A stretch of DNA of 5,114 nucleotides, taken from NCBI GenBank assembly GCA_019245255.1, contig JAFARV010000865.1, forward strand, positions 1-5,114. The letters run 5' to 3'. Origin of the DNA: Acidobacteriaceae bacterium (GTDB taxonomy: Bacteria > Acidobacteriota > Terriglobia > Bryobacterales > Bryobacteraceae). The notes under the pieces were generated by a model. The model made no database searches. It had not been told where the DNA came from and saw only the letters and a program-made list of their open reading frames with translations. Positions 1 through 5,114 of this stretch are shown piece after piece; the stretch's first letter is position 1; the number at the start of each line of letters is the position of its first letter. The position numbers and the translations under genes were made by a program.

Positions 1-2181
1 CAAGCCCTGCCGATCTACGGGTCTTCGCTGTTCGAGCAAGTTCCAGATACGTTCGCGCCACTCGATCGCGTCCCCGTTACTTCCAGTTATCTCATTGCAC
101 CCGGCGATGAACTGCAACTCACCATTTGGGGGCAGGTCAATTTCTCGCGCAAGCTCATCGTCGGAAACACCGGGGAAATTGTTCTGCCGGGCGCTGGGCC
201 GTTGACGGTGGCTGGGTTGACTTACGCTCAGGCGACCGCGGTGCTTAAGTCCGCCATGACCCACCTGTACAAGAACTTCGATGTGAGCCTCACGCTCGGG
301 CGGCTGCACTCGATACAGATCTTCGTCGTAGGAGAGGCACGCCGGCCAGGCGCATACACCGTAAGCGCACTCAGTACTCTCGTCGACGCCGTGTTTGAGT
401 GCGGTGGCCCTTCCGTCCATGGCTCAATGCGGCACATAGAGCTTCGAAGAGGTCCCGAATTAGTACGTGATTTTGATTTGTATGATCTTTTGACGCGCGG
501 CGACAAGTCTAATGACGCGCAACTAAAGGCAGGCGACGTTATTATGCTACGGCCATCGGGACCCCGGGTGGCCGTGACAGGCAGCGTGGAGCGTCCAGCT
601 ATTTATGAGCTGAAGGAGGTTACGACACTCGGCGAAGTGGTACGGCTCAGTGCCGGATTATCACCCGTCGCCGCATTGCAAGATGTAGTGGTCCAGAGGG
701 TTAGTACCGGATCGGCGCTGAGTGTTATCCGGGTATCGCTCGATGCTCCGGGCCTGCAAACCACGTTGAATAACGGCGATATCATTCGGGTGCTGCCAAT
801 TGTTCCCAGGTTCGAAAATACGGTTACTTTACGCGGGAATGTGGCTGATCCAATCCGCCTCGCCTGGTTTCCTGGCATGCGTTTAAGCGACCTCATTCCG
901 AATAAGGACTCCCTACTCACTCGGGATTATTGGAAGCAAAAAAACAGAATGTCGGATTCGAATGCCGGAGTTGAAGATCAGAACCCATTCAGCGATATAG
1001 CGATTGATGACGCAGGCAGGCGGTATACAAAGGCATCCGACGTGAGTCGCACAGCAGCCGATCGCACCCCCGGGTCACTCTTTCCCGCAAGCGAAGCCCA
1101 GCTGGCTTATCGTGAGCAGCCGCGAGACACGCGTTCGGACGGCTCGCTTGGCGCAGCTACCAGTGGTGACGTGATTCCGCCAATCAGGACGTTCGTACCA
1201 CATAACTCTATTCAGCCAAATGCGCCGGAAATCAATTGGGAGTATGCATCTATTGAGCGGATGGACCCATCAACCCTTTCAACCCGCATCATTCCCTTTG
1301 AACTCGGCAAACTCGTGCTCGTTCACGATCCGAAGTATGACATTCCGCTAAGTCCCGGGGACGTTGTGACGGTGTTTTCGAAGGCTGATTTCTCGGTGCC
1401 TACTACGCAACAGCCTAAACAGGTTCGGATCGAAGGTGAAGTTCGACGCGCTGGGGTTTACTCTGTAGGTCCGACAGAGACACTGCGGGAAGTGCTACTG
1501 CGGGCCGGTGGGTTAACGCCAAACGCTTACTTGTACGGCTTGCAGTTTACTCGGGAATCTACCCGCCGCGAACAGCAGAAAAGATACGATGATTTTCTGA
1601 ATCAGTTTGAGCGTCAGGCTAACGAGGCGGCGGCCAACCTGTCCAGCCGGGTGACTTCACCGCAGCAGGCTGCCACGGCCCAAACGTCAGTTGCGAGCCA
1701 GCGGGATTTGATCGAGCGATTGCGCCAGGTGACGATGAATGGCCGCATCGTGTTGGACATTCAGCCAAACAGCCGCGGTGAAGCATCGCTTCCCGACTTG
1801 CCGCTAGAGAATGGCGATCGTCTCTACGTTCCTAGTCGGCCTTCAACCGTCAATGTCATCGGCACGGTTGCCGAGCAGAGTTCGTTTCTCTTTCAGGAAG
1901 ATCTCAGGGCGGCGGACTATCTAAAAAAGGCGGGCGGCCCGGCGCGGTCCGCGGACAAGAGCCATATGTTCATCATCAGGGCGGACGGTTCGGTTGTAAG
2001 TGAGAACACGCATGTGGCCCTGTTCGGCAAGAGTTTCGATGGGCTGCCTATGTATCCTGGTGACACGCTGATTGTCCCCACATTTCTCAACAAAAGCACG
2101 GTTCTGCGCGATTTGATGGACTGGTCTCAGGTGTTCAGTAATCTCGCGTTGGGCGCGGCCGCGGTCAACGTTCTGCACTGA
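1..2181 (+). CDS. Wza-type polysaccharide export protein with multiple SLBB domains (5' end missing)
   Basis: The frame is open from base 1 to a TGA at 2179-2181, giving 726 visible residues; the start and any signal peptide lie left of the window. A TTG at 202 is not the start, because it falls inside the first domain. Seen in order: a Poly_export domain (about 30-107) opening with Y-L-I-A-P-G-D-E-L and I-W-G-Q; SLBB repeats near 103-183, 188-267, 273-463 (interrupted), 473-614 (interrupted) and 615-693, most ending in a GD-hydrophobic strand (AGDVIML, NGDIIRV, PGDVVTV, NGDRLYV, PGDTLIV); and a C-terminal segment 697-726 (DLMDWSQVFSNLALGAAAV) that could be the outer-membrane helix, as in Wza. 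The third repeat holds a disordered-looking insert (about 317-412), the fourth a charged, probably coiled-coil insert (about 520-577). By family, such proteins form the periplasmic and outer-membrane channel for exopolysaccharide. The downstream co-polymerase and flippase genes agree with this. Family is sure; the polymer exported is unknown. Confidence 0.95.
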   Translation, partial: QALPIYGSSLFEQVPDTFAPLDRVPVTSSYLIAPGDELQLTIWGQVNFSRKLIVGNTGEIVLPGAGPLTVAGLTYAQATAVLKSAMTHLYKNFDVSLTLGRLHSIQIFVVGEARRPGAYTVSALSTLVDAVFECGGPSVHGSMRHIELRRGPELVRDFDLYDLLTRGDKSNDAQLKAGDVIMLRPSGPRVAVTGSVERPAIYELKEVTTLGEVVRLSAGLSPVAALQDVVVQRVSTGSALSVIRVSLDAPGLQTTLNNGDIIRVLPIVPRFENTVTLRGNVADPIRLAWFPGMRLSDLIPNKDSLLTRDYWKQKNRMSDSNAGVEDQNPFSDIAIDDAGRRYTKASDVSRTAADRTPGSLFPASEAQLAYREQPRDTRSDGSLGAATSGDVIPPIRTFVPHNSIQPNAPEINWEYASIERMDPSTLSTRIIPFELGKLVLVHDPKYDIPLSPGDVVTVFSKADFSVPTTQQPKQVRIEGEVRRAGVYSVGPTETLREVLLRAGGLTPNAYLYGLQFTRESTRREQQKRYDDFLNQFERQANEAAANLSSRVTSPQQAATAQTSVASQRDLIERLRQVTMNGRIVLDIQPNSRGEASLPDLPLENGDRLYVPSRPSTVNVIGTVAEQSSFLFQEDLRAADYLKKAGGPARSADKSHMFIIRADGSVVSENTHVALFGKSFDGLPMYPGDTLIVPTFLNKSTVLRDLMDWSQVFSNLALGAAAVNVLH
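1923..1929 (+). other. In-frame A_AAA_AAG heptamer, possible -1 frameshift site in the export gene
   Basis: The codons CTA AAA AAG (Leu-Lys-Lys, residues 641-643 of the visible protein) contain the slippery heptamer A_AAA_AAG in the correct phase. An AGGG lies at 1906-1909, 13 bases upstream. The next 28 bases are almost all G or C and can pair, for example GCGGGC (1930-1935) with GTCCGC (1947-1952). A -1 slip would add 24 codons and stop at TGA 2001-2003, removing most of the last SLBB repeat and the C-terminal helix. The Lys-Lys-Ala-Gly-Gly wording is ordinary for SLBB repeats, so chance is the leading explanation. Confidence 0.2.
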
Positions 2182-2189
2182 GTGCGCCA

Positions 2190-3377
2190 ATGCTGATCAC
2201 ACCGGAGGCGACTGCAGCCCACGAACGGATCGTTGCTTCTTCAGAGCCTTATGTGGCGGTTCACGAAATCTCGTTACACGAGATTGTTCGCACGATCACA
2301 GGAAAGAAGCGACTGCTAATTCGCAACTGTCTGGTTGCAGCCGCGCTGGGAACAGGGCTCGCGCTCTTGATCCCTCCGACCTACACCGCGGAGGCGGTCA
2401 TCCTTACGCCCCAGCAATCTCAATCGACCCTAGCGTCTCTCGCGCAAATGAGTGGATTGGGCGCCGGTTCCGGCCTGGCGGCCCTCGGACTATTGAGCGA
2501 CTTTGGAATTCATAACTCGACCACCTTGTATATCGGTATCCTCGAAAGCCGTACCGTTGCCGATGCGGTGATTTCGCACCTGGACTTGAGGCGATTCTAC
2601 AAAAAGAAGGATCTTTACAGCACGCGTAAACAACTGATCAATAGCACCCAAATGAAGGCCGGCAAAGATACTTTGATTCACATCAAGGTCGAGGACGGCA
2701 ATCCGGCCATGGCAGCGCGCATCGCGCAGAGTTACGTAGACGAGCTATTTAGACTCAATGCGAGCGTTGCTCTTACAGAGGCATCGCAGCGGCGTCTCTT
2801 CTTCGAGCAGCAACTCGCAAAGGAAAAAGATCTTCTTGCCGCGGCGGAGACCGCCATGAAAGACTCACAACAGAGTACCGGCCTCGTGGCGCCGACCGGC
2901 CAGGCTGAGGCTTTGATCCGCTCACTTTCAGTTCTGCAATCGGAAATTCTCAATAAAGAAGCGCAAGTCGATGCAATGAAGACGTATATTGCCGACGAGA
3001 ATCCGCGCTTGCGGACGGCCGAGCGCGAATTGAGTGTGCTGCGAGGCGACCTGGCGAAACTTGAGCGTGGACAGCACACTCCCGGAAGTCCTGAAGTCCC
3101 CGCCGGGCAACTGCCGGAAGCGGGATTGGAATTCGTGCGTAAATATCGTGATGTAAAGTATCACGAGACGCTTTTCGAACTTCTTGCGAAGCAATATGAA
3201 GCGGCTCGGCTGGATGAGGCGAAGTCAGGGAGCATCATTCAAGTAATCGATCGTCCGGTTCCGCCCGAACGAAAGAGTTGGCCGCCACGCAAGCTGATTG
3301 TATTAGGCTCCTGTATGTTATCTGGCTTCGGTACGAGCCTGTGGATTGTTTTAAAGTCCGGGTCGACCGGAAGCTGA
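2190..3377 (+). CDS. Wzz/GNVR-family polysaccharide co-polymerase (chain-length determinant), no kinase domain
   Basis: A 395-residue protein with the classic co-polymerase layout: short cytoplasmic N-terminus, first membrane helix about 42-61, large periplasmic part, second membrane helix about 369-387, and only a few residues after it. The start of the Wzz domain is seen at HEISLHEIVRTITGKKRLLI and PPTYTAEAVILTPQQ. A Gly/Ala/Leu-rich stretch (about 79-101) is followed by charged heptad-like helices (about 195-225 and 240-295). A GNVR-type end (about 315-390) carries the proline-rich VIDRPVPPERKSWPPRK just before the second helix. There is no Walker A motif or tyrosine-rich tail, so no BY-kinase is fused. 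The ATG at 2190 is the first usual start after an in-frame TAA at 2139-2141. Its ribosome site is poor (only GAG at 2180-2182), so translational coupling to the export gene 8 bases upstream is likely. By family it controls polymer length and bridges the inner-membrane machinery to the exporter. Confidence 0.93.
   Translation: MLITPEATAAHERIVASSEPYVAVHEISLHEIVRTITGKKRLLIRNCLVAAALGTGLALLIPPTYTAEAVILTPQQSQSTLASLAQMSGLGAGSGLAALGLLSDFGIHNSTTLYIGILESRTVADAVISHLDLRRFYKKKDLYSTRKQLINSTQMKAGKDTLIHIKVEDGNPAMAARIAQSYVDELFRLNASVALTEASQRRLFFEQQLAKEKDLLAAAETAMKDSQQSTGLVAPTGQAEALIRSLSVLQSEILNKEAQVDAMKTYIADENPRLRTAERELSVLRGDLAKLERGQHTPGSPEVPAGQLPEAGLEFVRKYRDVKYHETLFELLAKQYEAARLDEAKSGSIIQVIDRPVPPERKSWPPRKLIVLGSCMLSGFGTSLWIVLKSGSTGS
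3369..3373 (+). promoter_or_regulatory. Ribosome binding site of the flippase gene
   Basis: GGAAG lies 8 bases before the ATG at 3382, inside the last codons of the co-polymerase gene. It fixes the flippase start, because the same frame upstream has a TAA at 3352-3354 and no ATG, GTG or TTG in between. No promoter fits in the 4-base gap, so the gene is read from the upstream transcript. Confidence 0.6.
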
Positions 3378-3381
3378 TGAC

Positions 3382-4659
3382 ATGACGGGTATCCCTTCTA
3401 AATTCCGGCTGTCCGGTAACATCGCCGTACTTACGCTACTCCAGATGTTGATGTACGCGACGCCGCTTATCACTGTTCCGCACTTAGTAAGAGCCCTCGG
3501 CGCTGGGCCGTATGGAGTACTCACATTCACTCAAGCCGTTGTGCTACATCTGGACTTTCTCACCGACTACGGATTCAATCTGAGCTCGACTCGAGCGGTG
3601 GCGATAGCCAAATCCAACAACATCGAACTGGGACGCGTGTTTTGGACCACGATCGCGGCCAAACTCTGCATTATGGCGGCGTGCGCTATTGCTCTCGCGG
3701 TCGCTATTTTTTGCAGCCCCAAACTGTTTGAAGCACGTTGGCTGTATGCGGGGTGTTTTATTTCTGTCATCGGCACTGCTGTATTTCCGGTGTGGCTCTT
3801 CCGGGGGCTTGAGCAATTTGCGATCTTTGCCGGCGCTTTTGGCTCCGCTCGGTTGTTAACTATCCCTTTGATTTATACGCTAGTAAAAGGACCGCGGGAT
3901 CTGGTTACCGCAGCTATGATTCAGGCGAGCGTGGAAGTTGTTGCTGCGGCACTTGTCATTCCGTTGGTCAAACGCGTAGTACCGTGGTATCGCCCTTCAA
4001 TTTGCGAGGTCAGCTCGCGTCTACGAGAGGGATGGCCGCTGTTCATTGCAGGCGTTGCGTTGTTTTTGTCCACTTCAAGTACAACTTTGCTGCTCGGGCT
4101 GACGACGAGTACTGCCGTCGTCGCGTATTATGCTGCGGCCGACAAGCTTATCAGAGCTTGTAGTGCTATGCTGACTCCGCTCTCGGGGGCTCTGTTTCCG
4201 TTTATAGCCGCTGCACGCGGGGAGTCCTCGGAATCGGCGGTTCAGGTTATTCGCGGCAGTCTCGCTCTCACGACAAGCCTCGGCCTGATGTCCTCAATCG
4301 CGACGTTCGTGTTGGCTCGACCTGTTGCCAACCTGGTGCTTGGCCCAGCCTTCGCGCCGTCGGGCGAATTATTGCGCTGGCTCTCCCCATTGCCTGCCCT
4401 GTGGGCGTTGGCAGACGTACTCGGAACTCAGACCCTTGTGGTATTCCAAATGGACTCCGTTATGAGCCGTAGCATAATGATCAGCGCGTTTTGCGGCTTG
4501 CCATTGATGCTGGTCTTATCAAAATACCTGGGAGCGCCGGGCGCGGCGATCGCTAACACAGTGGTTGCGGGAATGATGCTAACAGGAATGACGGCCGCTA
4601 TTCAGTCGCGAGGTCTTCCCATCTTCTTCTGGAAACCAAGTGTTGCCAATGCCGAGTAA
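3382..4659 (+). CDS. Wzx-type polysaccharide repeat-unit flippase (MOP superfamily)
   Basis: A 425-residue, strongly hydrophobic protein with about 12 membrane helices (for example about 13-33, 43-62, 90-110, 119-140, 147-168, 175-197, 219-240, 291-312, 363-380 and 385-407). The N-terminus shows features of the Polysacc_synt family: PHLVRALGAGPYGVLTFTQA, followed by FLTDYGFNLSSTRAVA, then FPVWLFRGLEQFAIF. Length is typical of Wzx proteins (about 400-500). By family it moves undecaprenyl-diphosphate-linked oligosaccharide from the cytoplasmic to the periplasmic face of the inner membrane. It begins 4 bases after the co-polymerase stop and so belongs to the same operon; this supports a Wzx/Wzy-dependent pathway, though no polymerase is in view. 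Substrate cannot be told from sequence. It is the last gene on this strand before a convergent neighbour. A teichoic-acid or O-antigen transporter of the same family would look alike. Confidence 0.92.
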   Translation: MTGIPSKFRLSGNIAVLTLLQMLMYATPLITVPHLVRALGAGPYGVLTFTQAVVLHLDFLTDYGFNLSSTRAVAIAKSNNIELGRVFWTTIAAKLCIMAACAIALAVAIFCSPKLFEARWLYAGCFISVIGTAVFPVWLFRGLEQFAIFAGAFGSARLLTIPLIYTLVKGPRDLVTAAMIQASVEVVAAALVIPLVKRVVPWYRPSICEVSSRLREGWPLFIAGVALFLSTSSTTLLLGLTTSTAVVAYYAAADKLIRACSAMLTPLSGALFPFIAAARGESSESAVQVIRGSLALTTSLGLMSSIATFVLARPVANLVLGPAFAPSGELLRWLSPLPALWALADVLGTQTLVVFQMDSVMSRSIMISAFCGLPLMLVLSKYLGAPGAAIANTVVAGMMLTGMTAAIQSRGLPIFFWKPSVANAE

Positions 4660-4665
4660 GGCGGA

Positions 4666-4692
4666 CTCTTGTCTCATAGCTCCTGGCAAGAG
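4666..4692. terminator. Weak hairpin in the convergent gap (doubtful terminator)
   Basis: CTCTTG (4666-4671) and CAAGAG (4687-4692) form a 6-bp stem, extendable to 8 bp on the plus-strand RNA by a U-G and a C-G pair, with an 11-base loop. A competing stem pairs ATAGC (4676-4680) with GCTAT (4698-4702) around GGC-AAGA-GCC. Neither has a run of T after it on either strand, so an intrinsic terminator is not well supported. The position between two convergent stops is the main argument. Confidence 0.2.
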
Positions 4693-4698
4693 CCCCGG

Positions 4699-5114
4699 CT
4701 ATACAGACCCAGGCACAGCAGAAGTTATCACCCGGCAGACTTGATCCTTATACTTGTCGAGCGTGAAGCGCCGTTCCCATTCCGCTTGTGCAGTTCTTAC
4801 AATGGAATCGATCTCGGAGCGTTCCATGGTCAGAACTTCCGAAATACGCTGAGCGAGCGCCTTGGCTGTAGTGTCGGAACAAAGGAAACCCGTTCGCCCG
4901 TCCTGCACAATCTCGGGGATGCCGCCCGACGGGAACGCTACCACCGGAACGCCGGCACTATATGCCTCCGGGATAACTCGGGTAGTTGCTTCGTGCGATT
5001 GTGATGGGACCACTAAAATATCCAACTGCGAATAAATGGTTTTGACGTCACTCTGCCAACCGGTGAACTCAATAGGAAGACCTCGAGCTTCACTCACCAC
5101 AGAGTCGTAATATG
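4699..5114 (-). CDS. GT4-type glycosyltransferase, C-terminal domain (N-terminal half beyond the right edge)
   Basis: On the minus strand the frame runs from the window edge to a TAG at 4701-4699, showing 137 complete codons. The GTG at 5100-5098 is only an internal Val: the frame continues upstream as YYDS before VVSEARGLPIEFTGW. What is seen is the nucleotide-sugar-binding C-terminal Rossmann half of a GT-B enzyme. It has the strand IEFTGW, then LDILVVPS, the E(x7)E motif HEATTRVIPEA (glutamates at about 4992-4990 and 4968-4966), then GVPVVAFPSGGIPEIVQDGRTGFL, and a final helical part with WERRFTLDKY. By family (GT4, Glycos_transf_1) it is a retaining, cytoplasmic or membrane-associated enzyme that adds a sugar to a lipid-linked acceptor using a nucleotide-sugar donor. 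Next to a flippase and exporter it probably builds the polysaccharide repeat unit. Donor and acceptor cannot be told. It converges on the flippase gene with a 39-base gap. Confidence 0.92.
   Translation of the reverse strand, partial: YYDSVVSEARGLPIEFTGWQSDVKTIYSQLDILVVPSQSHEATTRVIPEAYSAGVPVVAFPSGGIPEIVQDGRTGFLCSDTTAKALAQRISEVLTMERSEIDSIVRTAQAEWERRFTLDKYKDQVCRVITSAVPGSV

Noticed and set aside
188..202. Shared short word GGCGCTGGGCCGT at about 190 and about 3499
   Set aside because: A single 13-base match in two unrelated GC-rich genes in different contexts; not a repeat family.
202..204. TTG as start codon of the export protein
   Set aside because: The frame is open to base 1, and the upstream part carries the Poly_export opening (YLIAPGDELQLTIWG), so the gene continues left of the window.
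1921..2190. Minus-strand open frames (60 and 89 codons) at the end of the export gene
   Set aside because: They are opposite the conserved last SLBB repeat, with no family resemblance and no start signal; ordinary shadows in a GC-rich gene. Other minus-strand frames under the three plus-strand genes were dismissed for the same reason.
4660..4698. Strong bidirectional intrinsic terminator
   Set aside because: Only weak, competing stems and no T run on either strand; kept as a low-confidence feature only.
4669..5004. Open frame of 111 codons on the plus strand
   Set aside because: It lies antisense to the glycosyltransferase, whose E(x7)E and GGIPEIVQDGRTGF motifs are clear; the plus-strand product shows no recognisable domain and no ribosome site.
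5098..5100. GTG as start codon of the minus-strand glycosyltransferase
   Set aside because: The frame continues to the window edge with YYDS, fitting this family just before the GLPIEFTGW strand, and an N-terminal GT-B half is expected upstream.
1..5114. Insertion sequences, tRNA/rRNA, CRISPR arrays, riboswitches
   Set aside because: Nearly every base is accounted for by four protein genes; no transposase, regular repeats or conserved RNA structure was seen.

Overview
The window is a stretch of an exopolysaccharide/capsule biosynthesis and export cluster from a moderately GC-rich Gram-negative bacterium. It is almost entirely coding. The first gene is a multi-SLBB, Wza-type outer-membrane export protein, which implies an outer membrane. 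Its wording, and that of the glycosyltransferase at the right edge (HEATTRVIPEA, PSGGIPEIVQDGRTGFL), resembles Acidobacteriota (Terriglobia) homologues as I remember them. Proteobacteria carry similar genes, so the taxonomic guess is weak.

Layout: positions 1-2181 (+) hold the export protein, cut by the left edge. Eight bases later, 2190-3377 (+) encodes a Wzz/GNVR chain-length (polysaccharide co-polymerase) protein without a kinase domain. Four bases later, 3382-4659 (+) encodes a Wzx-type lipid-linked oligosaccharide flippase. These three are almost certainly co-transcribed. After 39 bases, a GT4-type glycosyltransferase runs on the opposite strand (4699-5114) and is cut by the right edge, so only its C-terminal half is seen. 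No stretch over 300 bases lacks a gene.

How they work together (inference from family knowledge): glycosyltransferases build a repeat unit on undecaprenyl phosphate at the inner membrane. The flippase turns it to the periplasm, and a Wzy polymerase (not in this window) joins the units. The co-polymerase sets chain length and contacts the export protein, which carries the polymer through periplasm and outer membrane. This is the Wzx/Wzy-dependent route.

I found no undescribed system. The least ordinary signals are two in-frame A_AAA_AAR/Y slippery heptamers in the export gene. One (1923-1929) has an AGGG upstream and a very GC-rich, foldable stretch directly downstream, loosely like the dnaX -1 frameshift signal. 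Others are a roughly 95-residue low-complexity insertion inside one SLBB repeat and a tight convergent junction without a clear terminator. No mobile elements, RNA genes, CRISPR arrays or long repeats were seen.
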